A DNA stretch of 64,000 nt from NCBI GenBank assembly GCA_010279815.1, contig QEOQ01000226.1, forward strand, positions 1,831,969 through 1,895,968, in the 5' to 3' direction. The notes beneath the pieces are model-generated. The model had not been told where the DNA came from and did no database searches. It saw nothing but the letters and a program-made list of their open reading frames with translations. Positions 1 to 11,313 of the stretch are shown here, one piece after another; position 1 is the first letter of the stretch; the number at the start of each line of letters is the position of its first letter. Source of the DNA: Brachionus plicatilis. Lineage: Eukaryota; Rotifera; Eurotatoria; Ploima; Brachionidae. The position numbers were made by a program, and so were the translations under genes.

Positions 1-1125
1 AAATAGAAAAAAATCGTAAATATCTCGAAAAAAACATTTTTTTACGAAAATTGTCGAAAATTTTCGATGATCAATTTTGCTGGGTTTTGATAAAAAGAGT
101 AGAAAAGTGAAAAATTTAGTAATTCTTTATTAAAAAAGTTTGACAATAAAAGAAAAAAAAGACAAAACACGTTCAACAAAAAACACAAATGAAATAAAAA
201 AACGTTTCAATTTATTTTTAATCTTTCTTTATTGCTTTCTTTATTTTTTTCAAGAGCTTCACAAAGACTTTTAAATGAATCAATGGTTAAATTTTCTAAA
301 TATAAATGCAAAATGATTAAGTCAATATTTTTTTTTAAATAAAAAGTTACCGTAACCGCTTGATTAAAACTCCAGGAATAAAACTGTAGTTCCTTCTTTA
401 TACTATTGGAGTTAAGACAATACCCGACATGTTATAATATATTTTAATTAAAATTCTGGAGTAAAGGAGAATTTAATATTTTAAGCCATTTATAAAGGCT
501 AAAATTCAGCTTTATTCCAGGAGTAAAGGCTGAAAAATAACGGACATCTTTGAAAAATTGTGGAGTTGAATTTGACTTTAATGATTTTCAAAATTTACTC
601 CACAATGTCAAAATTTCGTTTACTATATTTTACGAAAAATATAGCAAATTACTAAAGTTTACGTAAATTTACGATTTTTTACATAAAATATAGTTAATTA
701 CAGTTATCACAACACCACTGTATTATATCATTAATACAGGTAATGAAAGTGTTCCTTTGAAATCATAGAAATCTTTTGTTCACCTAATTTAAAAAGGTAT
801 TGTGAATTTCAAGTACAAAATGAACAAAAAATCTTCCTTTTTAGGTAACTAAAAACCTAAAAATGCAGTTGACATCCAAATTTACGATCTTCTACTTATA
901 AACAAGTCTATTTTGAATTGTCCCATTGAAATGAAAATACATAAAACAGCAACAATTTAACACCAAAATATGAAACGACACTTACAGTCTCCAAAAATGA
1001 AAGTAAAGAAAAAAAAAAGAAAAAAACATAATATATCTTAATCATTTTTTTGTATATAACCAACTGAATTTTTTACTTAATTGTAAAATGGATATTTAAT
1101 TTTCTATTAATTTGTATTTCAATTT

Positions 1126-1172
1126 GTCCATGGGACTTAAACTTTAATTAAATAAATAAATAAAAATAAATA
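1126..1172 (+). mobile_element. LINE-like 3' tail: short hairpin plus AAATA repeats
   Basis: A small inverted repeat (GTCCATGGGAC) is followed about 10 nt later by tandem AAATA-type repeats. The same architecture recurs in the window (2425, 10025, 33655, 38930, 44830, 49585, 56510). It resembles 3' ends of 5'-truncated non-LTR retrotransposons, but no coding sequence is left here. Confidence 0.4.
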
Positions 1173-2343
1173 ATATGCATTTCAAATTAGTTCTTTTTTG
1201 TTTATTTTTATTCAAATCACATTGCAACTATTTTAGAAGTTTGTACTTTTCATTTTTTTAATGGAATTCGTTCAAAACTAAAACAACATATTTTTTTAAA
1301 ATTAATTTTAAATTAAATAAAAGAACAAGCACAAACGGGGGCTGGCTTCCAAGCAGTCCGTCTAGACCCCATTCGCTTGAAAAAAACAAATCTGTTTAAT
1401 ATCATACATATCCCGAGATATCTACATCGCAAATAACATCCCTTTTTTCACATTTTTAGTCTAACTAATTCGACTAAACTAAATTTTAGTCGACTAAAAA
1501 TAAGTTAACTAAAAATGAGTAAAATAAAAATTTGTTCACTAAAATTTTAACGACTTATTTTAACGACCTATTTAGCCGACTAAACTAAATTAGTTAAGAC
1601 CCATAACTATTATAGAAAAAAATGGAGATTAGTCGAATCATTGAATTATATTGAAATTTGTATAATTGAGCATTTTTTAAATTTGTTTTTTTGTTTATTG
1701 TTTAAAATTTGTACACAATTTACTTTTTTTTTACTAATAATTATGATTTTAAATTAAAATTTCACGTAAAATTACGTGAAAAAAATTAATTTTTTCTTTC
1801 GAATTCAGGCCCAAAAAATTTTAAAAAAGTCAAAAAATGTCAAAATTCTCAAAAAAGTTAGCATTTTTTTGGAATTTTTACTTTTTCAAAAATTTACGTA
1901 ATTTCCTGTAATTTTATGTCAATTCTGGTAAAATCCGGTAAATTTACTTTTTTTACTTTGTAATTTTACGTAATTTTACGTGAGAGTGCCAAAAATTACG
2001 ATATTGCTTGAGATTACTTTTGAATCTTAGGTTTTCAAAACCTAGCATTCAAAAGTAGATTGTCGCTTAAGAATCTATTAAGACTCTTGTTTTTTTTTTT
2101 TTGACGCGGCGTTAGAATTCAAAAAACCTTGAAGGAATTTCTGTGCTACCCCTTGTAGATTAAATCTTTGAAAAACATTTATTTGCAGTCAAATAAGTTA
2201 ATACTTTGACTCAAATAAAATTTTCTTCCATGGCCAACATGGTTTTAGGAAGAATTTTTCTTGTGAAACGGTTCTCCATGAAATTATCTCTGATCTTAAT
2301 TTGAACAGGGGTAAAAAGCATATTAATTTTTTAAAATTATATT

Positions 2344-2412
2344 ATTTTTTTTTTTATTTTTATTTACGGTCATTTTTTTTTTTATTTTTATTTACGGTCA
2401 TTTTTTTTTTTT
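2344..2412. repeat. Short tandem repeat, about 30-bp unit
   Basis: Two copies of a T-rich unit ending in ATTTACGGTCA are followed by a third partial T-run. The sequence directly shows the tandem; no function is evident. Confidence 0.6.
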
Positions 2413-2424
2413 TATTACTCAAAT

Positions 2425-2471
2425 CGCCAATTTGGCGTAGTTTATTTTAATTAATAATAATAATAATAATT
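2425..2471 (+). mobile_element. LINE-like 3' tail: CGCC/GGCG hairpin plus AAT repeats
   Basis: CGCCAATTTGGCG forms a perfect short hairpin and is followed by (AAT)n. This is the hairpin-then-microsatellite layout seen at the 3' end of other LINE fragments in the window. Confidence 0.35.
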
Positions 2472-3245
2472 AATTTTTAAAGACTTTTTAGAGATATACA
2501 GGTCTGATTTTTTTTGTAAGAGAGATTGGTTGATTCCTTTTTAAAATATGTTCATTACCTATTAAAACCAATTTTTTTTTAATATAATTTTTTTTCAAAA
2601 TTCTTCTCTTAAATGGAAACTATATCTCCAATTTTAGAACCAATGACATTTTTAGTTACTTTTATGCCATTTTCTTATTTTTAAAACTTAATTAACTAAG
2701 TTTTAGGTAAATCTATGATTTTTCCGTCTTTGATTTTATTTTTAGTGACCATTTGAATTTGATTTTTTTTGCATTGCCAAAAAATTTTTTGTCAAATTAG
2801 CTTATCACAATTATAAAATAAAAGTTGTCTTAAAAGACTGATCAAAATTTCATAAAAACTGGCTGTTTAAAAAATTATCGACCATTTTATAAATCTTTTT
2901 AACATAAATTAATGCAAAACCAGTGTTCATTCGAAATTACCTTTTGCTTGGAAATTTTTGATTTGTTTTTAAAAAGTATTATCTAATAAATGACATTATA
3001 TTGGAAGATTTTTTTTGAAATTGAAGTATAATTCAACTCAATATTTTCAAAATTATTCAAAAAATAAATCAATTAGTAATATAAAACTAAAAAATAAAGG
3101 ATTTTTTATTTTAAAACACTTTTAAATTTTCTTCATTAAAAAAATTTATTTTTCAAACTTAATTTTATATGTATATTTAAAGTATTAGAAAATATTTTTT
3201 TACGAAATAATCTTTAAAAAAGAAAAATCTTGATGCTTAAAAAAA

Positions 3246-4355
3246 TTAAACAAGTTCTAAAAATTTAGGGTCATATTTAGCATTTTTGTATGAAATTCTC
3301 GGATCTTCTGTTTCCAAATTACGAACATAAATCTAAAAATTCCAAAAATATTTAAAAAAAAATATCAAAAAATAACTAAGCTTACTTTGTAGCATTCGGG
3401 TGCCTCTAGCTCTTCCAAACTTACAAAGCTTTTCAGGAAATAGGTGACAAAAAAATCGCCATGCTTTCGATGATTTCCAATCATTAGATTGCCATTTTCA
3501 ACTAAAAGCTTCAAATTAATGGCAAATGCAGACTCGTGTATTGGATAGAGATCATCTTCACATTTCCAAGGACAAAACCATGACACAACCTATTTGAGTT
3601 TGTAAATAAATTTTCAGCTAACAAAAAAAATATAGACAAAAAAAATACTCTCTGGTCAATGCAAACTGGTCGAGTATACAGCGAATTGTTTACCAAGCCG
3701 ACAGGCCAAACCATTACTTTTTTAGTTTGACGCATGAGCTCAAAAACCTTTGGCTCATAGGATGTTTGGATTCGAGCTAAATAAACTACGCCATCTTGAT
3801 CAATATTTTGGTAGTTTGTCCTCAACCAATTGAAGCCTTCGTCATACTGTTCCAGAGATAGATTTTTTACCAAAAGTTGTTCATCCTTAATATACCTGTT
3901 CAAATGAGCATATTTTATTCCTGATCTTTTCAAAAATTTGGACAATTTTTGCGATTTTTCTGGCGAGTTTTCCACCACTATCCATCTTACCTTTGGAACG
4001 AGTCTGATGGTGTTCAAAAATCGAGTCATGTCTGCCGTGTCTTTTTTATTGTGCAAATTCACTCTAGAAATTATGTAAATCGTTGGTAGATATTGTGAAT
4101 TGGGAAAATTTTCTATTGCCATTTTAACTGAAGGTATCATGTTTTTTGCATTTTTAGCAAATTCAATCACATCATTTAAAACTCTTAATTCATTATATTC
4201 TTTTAATTTCTTGCCCAATACAGTAATATCTTAAATTTTAATTATTTAATATCACTTTTAATTGGTCTTACTTTATAATCACTTTTAGCTAAAAAAATCA
4301 GTGGAATGATGATAAAAAAAAATCTTAAAATTGCTCTTTTGGTTGTTTTTCGCAT
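3246..4355 (-). CDS. GT43 glucuronyltransferase-like protein, catalytic residues lost
   Basis: Four exons can be joined on the minus strand: 4355-4272, 4209-3649, 3589-3386 and 3332-3246, all phase 0 with GT...AG introns of 53-62 nt, giving 311 residues. The N-terminus is a short basic tail plus one hydrophobic segment (about residues 8-23), as in type II Golgi enzymes. The GT43 fold is recognisable from PTIYIISR, LNTIRLVPKVRWIVVENS, FLKRSGIKYAHLN and VWPVGLVNN. At residues 174-176, where the family and the neighbouring gene have the metal-binding Asp triplet, this copy reads Arg-Ile-Gln. The Glu that acts as catalytic base in the family aligns with Val (about residue 263), and the conserved RGxxQRN segment is also gone. 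The frame and splice sites are intact, so it looks like a maintained pseudoenzyme rather than a decayed gene. The exact partner or acceptor is unknown. Confidence 0.85.
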
Positions 4356-4543
4356 TTTTTTAAATTTAAATTATTTTCTTAAATTTGAAAAATAGATAAC
4401 CTCAATGCTTAAGAAAACCTCAATGCTTCATTAATTAAAATATATTTGATTATTTGATAAAAATTATAAACAAACATTGCCATGTTGGAGCATGAACTCT
4501 CATTATTTCAGTCATTTAATTTACTCTTTTTTTACAAATCAAA
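4356..4543. promoter_or_regulatory. Shared divergent promoter region of the GT43 pair
   Basis: Only 188 bp separate the two divergent start codons at 4355 (minus) and 4544 (plus). Both promoters must lie here or overlap the 5' ends. No clear TATA box or known motif stands out in the AT-rich sequence. Co-regulation is an inference from the arrangement. Confidence 0.5.
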
Positions 4544-5676
4544 ATGATTTCAAGAAAAAAAGATAAAAGTATCAAGTGCAAATTTATTAAAAAATATTCA
4601 ATTCTATTATTTTTTCTTTTAATTATTAAATGTAATCTAATTAGTAAGTTAAATTATTTATATTTTTCTCTCTTTTTTTAATTCCAATTCTTTCAGTGAA
4701 TGGGTTGATCAAAATAGTCCGCGAAGAAAATTCCTACCTGCAGCAAATTAAAGATACATTTGCTTTTAATTATGTAAATAGGTTCAAAAATGATCTTGTC
4801 AAAATGCCTTCAATTTACATGATAACACCAACTAAATCAAGACTGACACAAATGGCCGATTTGATTCGATTACGAAACACTCTGCAGATGGTTCCGAAAC
4901 TATATTGGGTTCTTATTGAGGATTCAGAGAAAAAATCTGAACGAATAGCCAATTTTTTGAAAGAATCAGGTATTAAGTATCACCACATGGCTGTGAAGAG
5001 TCCATGGACAACTGAGCCCAAGCGCTTTACTTTTTACAGAGGCAGTATTCAAAGAAATATGGCTCTCAAATGGATTCAAAGCCTTAAACAAAATGACATA
5101 ACAATTTATTTTGGTGATGATGACAATTCATATGATCTTCAATTATTCGAAGAAGTAAACATTTTTATTTGTACTATTTTTCTAAAAAATTTAAAAAGAT
5201 TAGATATACCAAAAGAATTTCTATTCAGCCAATAGCTCTGGTTGGAGGTCTGTACTACGAAAAGCCAGTTTGCCAGAATTTTAAAGTAAAATTTTTAAAA
5301 GTTAAAATTTAATGAACATAATCATTTAAAAGGTTGTCGATTATTTTTTTTACTATAGAAAAGAAAGAAAATATCCATGTGACATGGGCTCATTCGCTTT
5401 TAACATTTCACTCGTTAAAAAATTTCCGAATGCTCAGTTTCCAGTTAAATATAATGGGTATTTAGAACAAACCTTTTTGCAAAACTTCAAAATTCCACTT
5501 CTTAATTTTGAGCCCAAAGCAAACATGTGCTCACAGGTAAAAATATTAATTTAATTTTTTTTTTAATTTTTAAATATTTTTTTAATGTTCAGTTGTATGT
5601 ATGGCACTCGAAAACAATCGATTTTATTGATAAGTATTCTGAAAATAATGAGCATTTTATCGAAATTCAAATTTAA
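4544..5676 (+). CDS. GT43 beta-1,3-glucuronyltransferase (B3GAT-like), Golgi
   Basis: Five exons join to a 310-residue protein: 4544-4643, 4697-5154, 5199-5285, 5333-5536 and 5593-5676. Introns are 44-56 nt. The first exon gives a basic tail and a membrane anchor (about residues 18-33), as expected for a type II Golgi enzyme. GT43 landmarks are in order: PSIYMITPTKSR, LQMVPKLYWVLIEDS, RGSIQRNMAL, IYFGDDDNSYDLQLFEE with the metal-binding Asp triplet at 174-176, PIALVGGLYYEKPVC, a Glu at about 260 in GYLEQTFLQNF (candidate catalytic base), and YVWHSKT near the end. Family members move glucuronic acid from UDP-GlcA onto galactose in the proteoglycan linker or on glycoproteins; which acceptor applies cannot be told. 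A frame opens at 4696 with GTG, but the real start is the upstream exon, which supplies the anchor. Confidence 0.9.
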
Positions 5677-6434
5677 ATTAAATTTATTTTGATTTAATAA
5701 AACTATTTCGAATACGAATTTTTGTAATTTTGATTCCATTTTTTTAGAAAATTAAAAAAAAACAAATCTTTGAACGATAAGCATGTATTTAGTTGAATAG
5801 AATTTTATTTTAATAAAATAATTTTTGTTTTTTGATAGAATTCTCAATTGCTTTATATTTGATCAGATAAACCTTAAAACTTGAGTAAAAATCTTTTTGA
5901 CACATTAAAGACAATATATTTTAATATTTTTAAACTTTAAGTTATTAAATTTTTTTTTTACCTTATTCAAAAGTATCTACTAAAAATTTATTCAATAGAT
6001 GAACCTTTTCAGGTATTGGATTCTCCATTTTATTTTTATTCATCATTATGGTATTTATTATTCCATGAATTTTAAGAACAACTTTTTTTAGTTTTTCCTA
6101 ATAAAGTATTACATGATAGCAGCGAATTCTTTAGATTGATTTACTCTTCAGTTTGAGCTAAGGATTCGCATTTTTTTTACTATGAAAAAATAATTTACAT
6201 AATTTTTTTTTGTTTAATGATTGTTTTGAATTTTGAAAAAACAATAACTAGACAATAAATAAAATATCAAAAACTTTAAACTTATGATATACGGACGAAA
6301 ATAATTTTAAATATTTGAAAAGTTTTTTGTTTATGGTTTATTTATGTCATTTGGATCAAAAATTGTTACAATTTATGGTTGTAAGAATTTTTTTCTTGTT
6401 TTAAATTTTAAATTTAAAATTGCTTCGAAATAAA
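5677..6434. other. Gene-free AT-rich stretch after GT43
   Basis: This is the 3' flank of the GT43 gene (AATAAA-type words near 5696) followed by AT-rich sequence. I see no open frame or structured repeat in it. Confidence 0.5.
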
Positions 6435-6720
6435 AGCCAAATTGAATTTTCAGATCAAATTTTAAAATCAAAACAATCATTTAAAATTTTAAAACTTATT
6501 TAATCTAATGATTTTGATAATTTTTAAGAAATAAATGCTAAACATTACTAGATATGGTATGTTTAATAATGGTTCATTATCAAATTAACATCAAAATGAT
6601 TGATCACTAATTTATTTAACAAAAACAATCAATAATTTAAATAATTCAGGTTAAGTTAATTCAAAAATTCAAATTTATAACTTTCATATCCATTCATTAT
6701 TATTTTATTATTCAAAAGGA
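6435..6720 (+). repeat. Interspersed repeat, copy of the 52.37-kb and 62.98-kb elements
   Basis: It begins with GCCAAATTGAATTTTCAGAT and runs parallel to 52369-52640 and, inverted, to 63250-63508. Shared words include GGTTCATTATCAAATTAACA and TTTATTTAACAAAAACAA. The matching right terminus is not found, so this copy looks truncated. Confidence 0.6.
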
Positions 6721-6741
6721 TTATTTTATTCAAATTTAGCT

Positions 6742-6779
6742 CCGAGAGAAAGAGGCCGTCCTAGAAAAAATCCATAAAA
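6742..6779 (+). pseudogene. AT-hook peptide remnant (RERGRPRK)
   Basis: The frame ending in a stop at 6777-6779 reads PRERGRPRKNP, a canonical AT-hook core (GRP flanked by basic residues). It directly follows the repeat copy at 6435-6720. Similar AT-hook tails end decayed frames at 9089, 32525 and 49384, so this is probably the last piece of a transposon-encoded protein. Confidence 0.35.
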
Positions 6780-7260
6780 TAACACTAAACAACATTTCTA
6801 ATTAATGTGTGAATTTTTTTATTAATAAATATTTGATATAATAATTTACTATTTTTTTTAACTACTGATAAATTTATTTTGCTTCTTTTACTAATAAATT
6901 TTCGCTTTTATTTTTATTTTTTTTGCTACGAATTTAATTATTTTTATTACGAAAATAATTTGTAGTCAAAAAAAATTAGGATTTTTTAATATCAATAAAC
7001 CAAAAAGAGGTTAAGAAGATGAATTAAGTACGATTGGTAAACGAAATAGGTCCAAACTTTTATTTCATTTTCCAAATTATTGTTAATGATTTAGATTTTT
7101 GTTTTTTTTTATTCGAACTTAAATAAAATATTTTGTATTTTTTTATTTTTACTTTTTTATTGTCTCCATAAATACCTGAATACTGTTACAATAAAATATT
7201 TTATTGACACGCTGTGTTACAATAGACATTCCGTTTAAATAATTAAGAAAAAGTAAAATC

Positions 7261-7577
7261 TTAGGCATCACGTTAGACTCAAAGCTTATTTTTGATCCAA
7301 TGGTGGATGAATTAAAAGAGCGTTGTAATTCAAGGCTAAATTAAATAAAATATCTCTCAATATGGGAATATGGGGTCTAAAACCAAAAAAATTAGGTAAT
7401 CTTTATAGGATCAATCTTGGATCATTATTTTCTTATTTAAATACATTTTCAGAAACTAGCATACAAAAAAAACAAGTTAGTCAAAATTCAGGAGTTCGGT
7501 CTATTTTGAATCTGAAATATGATATTTTAAAAAATTGTCTATTAGACTTTGTTATAATTATTATTGTCTTCAAATAA
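7261..7577 (+). pseudogene. LINE reverse transcriptase C-terminal fragment, frameshifted
   Basis: Two consecutive frames carry the region after the RT palm of a non-LTR retrotransposon. 7261-7344 reads LGITLDSKLIF and ERCNSRLN; after a frame change, 7362-7577 reads WGLKPKKLGNLYRINLGS and GVRSILNLKYD. These words are typical of the RT thumb/C-terminal portion of LINE ORF2 (the LGI block, then a Cys-Asn-x-Arg-x-Asn helix). The catalytic part is absent. Confidence 0.6.
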
Positions 7578-8105
7578 AATATTGAATTTAACTTTAATTT
7601 TTTGTTTTTTTAAACGTCTTAAACTTTATAAATAAAAAAAACCTACTGTCTTTGAATTTCATTTAATTTTTTAGAGAAAAAAAATTTAAAACTATAACAT
7701 AGCGGTATGAGAACTGGCAAAGCAAAAAGTCAATTTTAAAATTAAGTTTTCGTATATTTATTTCAAAATATTAAGAAAAAAATTAAATTGGCAAATCACT
7801 TAAATTGAAAATTAAGCATCTTTATTTAAAAAAAAATCCCTTCTAAAAAACTATCTATAAACTGCTAACTACTTTTTTGCTTTATATTTAAAAGTTATTA
7901 GTTTTCGATTTTTAAATTACTTAAGTTTAAATTTGAAGCTAATAACTTTAATGAAATTAACAATTTTCTTGAAAAGTATGGTTTATATGCATTTCAGCAT
8001 AGAATCCTGGAAAGAATGTTGTCTTTTGCCTATATAATTCTTTTTTCTAATAATTCACTTGAAAATTTAAGATTGATATTGAAGAAAACTTAAGACTTAA
8101 GAAAT

Positions 8106-8351
8106 TTGAAATATAATTTAAGGAATAGTGAGAATCTGATTGAACCAGCATCAAAAACAGCAAATGGTAAAAAAACATTTGGACTCTTTTATACAAGACT
8201 GATGAATAGCTTTGTGATCAAGAGATCAATGTTGAAGTTTGCAGCATTCAAGCATTCAATATTCAATAATATTAATTTAATATTTACAGATTTTGTTAAA
8301 AAATTCAAAAAATTTAACTTAAATATTTCAATGTTTTACTTTTTTTTTTAA
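8106..8351 (+). pseudogene. LINE ORF2 C-terminal tail fragment
   Basis: The frame reads YNLRNSENLIEPASKTANGK, then FGLFYTRLMNSF and further low-complexity residues. It resembles the very end of LINE ORF2 proteins (the YNLRN...P...GKKTF pattern). It probably belongs to the same decayed insertion as 7261-7577, about 530 bp upstream. It starts without a credible initiation context. Confidence 0.45.
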
Positions 8352-8650
8352 ATTTGTAAAAGATTTTTCTATGGCTTAGTTTTTCGTTAGGAGATAAATA
8401 TAAACTAAAATTGATAATTATTTTCAAAGGTAGATAATTAATTTGTGAAGTAGATATTTATCATATAAGTTTTTATTTTTTGATTTTTGAAAATTTAACT
8501 TCATTAATGTATCATTTTCAATTAAATTAATTTCTTAATTGAGTAAATAATCAGATTGTTACTTAATTTATACAAAAATGAATTATTTGAAACTGCTTGA
8601 ATATTAAACTTTAAATAAATAAAATTTAACTTTGAATCTGTTTTAAAAAA

Positions 8651-9159
8651 ATGTCTGAAGTCTCTTCAAATTCTGTTCTTCTATCGGTCAAAAATCAAGA
8701 CAATCAACTTGATAATACTGATAATGATGTTGAAGAGATAGAGCAAGTTCAAACGGAGTCTACGACGATTACGCCACTTATTCCAACTTTGCAGAATTTG
8801 TTTTTTTTTATTTTTTTTTGAAAAATAATTTAGGAGTTGGACTCCAGGACAGTTTCGAGCGGTTTAATCCCTCTTTTCAGCCCTCTTATTAGTAAATTTT
8901 TTATTACAAAAGTTAGGGTGTTTTTGATTAAAAATTTTCTTTCAGAATTTGTTGAATCACTTGAAGGTGGTCAGATCGACGGAAATAGATAGGTAAAAAG
9001 AGTCACAAAAGTAGGTGAAATTTGTTTTGGCTTCAAGTTCAGTAGCAGTTAAAGATCAAGTCCAAAATAATATTCAAGTTTCTGAGAAACGTAAACGCGG
9101 AAGACCAAAAAAATCAAGCAATGAAAACGAGCAATTGTCAAAAAGAGTAAGAAAATAAG
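8651..9159 (+). pseudogene. Decayed ORF ending in an AT-hook
   Basis: An ATG at 8651 opens an acidic Ser/Asn/Gln-rich frame (SEVSSNSVLLSV, DNDVEEIEQVQTES) that runs into a T-tract and a stop near 8820. A later in-phase block ends KRKRGRPKKSSNENEQL then RVRK before a stop at 9157-9159, a clear AT-hook plus basic tail. The middle contains stops and a duplicated CAGAATTTGTT. It lies just upstream of the TIR element at 9223, so a transposon accessory protein is likely; no family is identified. Confidence 0.4.
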
Positions 9160-9222
9160 TGTTTATTACTTGGTTTGTATTTTTTTTTGTATTTATTTTT
9201 GTAATTTTTTTTATTAATTGTC

Positions 9223-9739
9223 GGCAAATTGAAATTCATGATCAAATGTAAATTTCAAATCAAAATTTTTAGTTTTTGATTCAAATAAAATGGTATTTTT
9301 TATCAATTTTTTAATAATAAATTACTATACTTTATTAAATATTATTTGTTTAATCTATAATTAGATAGAAAATTATATGAATTTTTGTCTGAAGTAAAAA
9401 TAAAATCTTAATCGATATTTTGAAATTTTGCAATACAAAATTTAACATTGTTTCGCCGTAAAATATTTAAATTAATATTAAAATATCATATAAAGTCATA
9501 ATTTGGATACCTAAATGTCGATTTTAAATTTGTCTTTAAAATTTTCAAATAAAGATTTTAGAAGAATCAATTAAAGCTTTATTAGAAAAAAATGAATTGT
9601 TATTTTTTTTAATTAAAATAATAAACATCTTATGTTTAATTTAAAAAAACTTTAAAAAAATCTAATTTCATCATTTTTATTAAGATTTGAATCAATTAAA
9701 TTTTGATCATTTGATTATGATCATGAACTTCAAGTTGCC
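9223..9739. mobile_element. TIR element (MULE-like MITE) with perfect 9-bp target duplication
   Basis: The element starts GGCAAATTGAAATTCATGAT and ends with the imperfect inverse (ATCATGAACTTCAAGTTGCC). It is flanked on both sides by TTAATTGTC (9214-9222 and 9740-9748). A 9-bp duplication is characteristic of Mutator-like elements. The 517-bp interior has no convincing gene, so it is non-autonomous. Related termini occur at 31494, 52369 and 62976. Confidence 0.75.
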
Positions 9740-10004
9740 TTAATTGTCTCTTCTAAAAAAATAAATATAATCTGCAAAAAATGTCTATACACTTTTATTT
9801 TTTTTTATCTACTTTTTATAAATTAAATTATAAAAACACTAAAAAAAATATGTATCTCCTAACAAAAAATATACTCATTTTTGTATCATATAAAAGAAGT
9901 GTTAATCGGTCTTTTATGACAAGGACACTAACTAGCCTGTTGATTAACCTTGAAATTGAATTAATTTTCGAAATAGAATATTTGTAAATTATTTTTTTAT
10001 GATG

Positions 10005-10080
10005 AAAAGAGAGTGCTCTTTCTTCAAGCAGCAGACCCTAGGACACATTTTAATTAAAATAAATAAATAAAATAATAATT
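10005..10080 (+). mobile_element. LINE-like 3' tail
   Basis: GAGAGTGCTCTTTC-type inverted words, then GACCCTAGGACACA, precede AAATAAATAAATAAAATAAT. This is the hairpin/microsatellite 3' end layout repeated through the window. It ends just before the 3' end of the gluconokinase gene. Confidence 0.35.
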
Positions 10081-10097
10081 TCGACCAAAACTTTTTA

Positions 10098-10882
10098 TTA
10101 GACAAGTTTAAAATTATGAAATTTGGGTAAAAAATCCAAAATATTTTCAACAACATCATTCACAGTGGAGTCCTTAAAAACTCGAAGAACATACATATAA
10201 TAGAAGGTATTGTTCTCGTACGACTTCTCAATAGACAAATAATTATCTTTATATTTACCGTACGAGCTTCCTGTCCATAGGCATTCATTTTTGGGCGGTA
10301 ATTCCAGAGTGGCCAACTGAGAGTCCATTAAACGCGAGTCTTTGATCACATCATGGTCCTTTCTATGTGCTAAACGCTCGCTAGCCACTTCCTTGTCTAT
10401 ATTCAAGCAGACAAAAAGCAAATTTAAATTCACTGGATTTGGCACATGGTTCTCTTTTTCAAATTTGGTCCCAATGGAATAAACAAGGCTAGAGTTTAGC
10501 AGGTGCCGGTATTTTTGCTTCAGGGCCGAACAGGCCAGAATGCCGCTGACTCCGTTCTCGTGCCATCCGGCAAGAAAATCGTGAAGTGTCAGCAGCCATG
10601 GCAGTCTTTCCTTGTCGGTCAGACTTACTCCGTTCCGCATCAAAGCCTTGTTTTCTTCCGAATGATAGTCATCGGCATCTGCGAACTCAAAATCAAGCTT
10701 AAATTAAAATTAAAAATTTATACACAAAAATACCAATGCTGTGTAACTAAAACCCACACACCCTTTTTGCCAAATCCTTTGCTATCGTGGTCCTTAAATA
10801 AATGATCAATGAGATAAGAGCTGATGGCTGGCAAATGGATTTACTTTCCGCATCCTGCTACTCCGCATATCACAATCAACAT
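10098..10882 (-). CDS. Gluconokinase (GntK/IDNK family)
   Basis: Three exons on the minus strand, 10882-10845, 10792-10762 and 10697-10098, join to 222 residues; the introns are 52 and 64 nt. The first two exons build the P-loop GVAGCGKTT (residues 7-15), split by intron 1 inside the Lys codon. Exon 3 begins with FADADDYHSEENKALM, the sugar-kinase signature, followed by GVSLTDKERLPWLLTLHDFL and ACSALKQKYR, all diagnostic of ATP:D-gluconate 6-phosphotransferase, which feeds gluconate into the pentose phosphate pathway in the cytosol. The C-terminus is about 35 residues longer than in typical vertebrate IDNK. The start is the first ATG before the P-loop strand. Nothing in the neighbours suggests a shared pathway. 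Confidence 0.9.
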
Positions 10883-11051
10883 TTTAACTTGGGCAAATTG
10901 ATGTTGGAAAATTTTTCATCTGAATTCAAAGAAAATGTAATTTTTTTTTTCTTTTTCAAAAAGCAAAAATATTATTTTATTAATAAGTCTTTATATTTTA
11001 TAATTACGTGTTTAAATTATGCACTTACCAAAAATAGCTAGATATTTCTAG

Positions 11052-11313
11052 AAGTTGTTGCATCGCTTCGTGTTTTTACACTGTGGCTCATTATGCATCG
11101 AAAGATCCATACCAAAATAGCTTGTTGGCATTTGTGGAGCGCTTGATTGGCAAGACCAAGGCAACAAACAAAAAGAAGTATATGGGCGTAAACAAGCTAA
11201 ACCCGGTTTCTATGCAGCATTTTTGTTTCATTAGTGTCTCTGAAACTCTAAAATGCTATCCAGCACCTATAAAGCGTCTACTTTTAAAAGTTTTGAGGTT
11301 GGCCCCATGCTGA
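11052..11313 (+). CDS. Unidentified possible exon, GC-richer than surroundings
   Basis: After a plausible acceptor (TTTCTAG, 11045-11051), one frame is open through HYASKDPYQNSLLAFVERLI, GKTKATNKKKYMGVNKLNPV and SMQHF. Base composition is clearly less AT-rich than the flanks. I do not recognise a family and find no convincing partner exons. It could be an orphan exon, a 5' exon of something lost, or a pseudogene fragment. Confidence 0.25.

Larger units (their letters stand above)
1..3245. other. Gene-free AT-rich region with repeat debris
   Basis: No coding sequence can be supported here. Visible structures are an inverted repeat (CTCCAGGAATAAA near 371-386 against its complement near 508-526), a TIR-like unit near 1450-1610 rich in AGTCGACTAA-type words, two LINE-like 3' tails (about 1126-1172 and 2425-2471), and a roughly 30-bp unit ending in TTTACGGTCA repeated at about 2344-2412. 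The rest is A/T homopolymer-rich sequence. Confidence 0.6.

Noticed and set aside
4696..5235. Plus-strand GT43 read as a single 179-residue frame from 4696 to a stop at 5235
   Set aside because: The frame opens at GTG next to a splice acceptor and runs into intron sequence. Splicing at 5155/5198 restores the family sequence, and an upstream exon provides the membrane anchor.
9781..9987. 68-codon plus-strand frame
   Set aside because: Low-complexity Phe/Tyr/Lys/Asn translation in AT-rich DNA without domain, start context or neighbours that support it.
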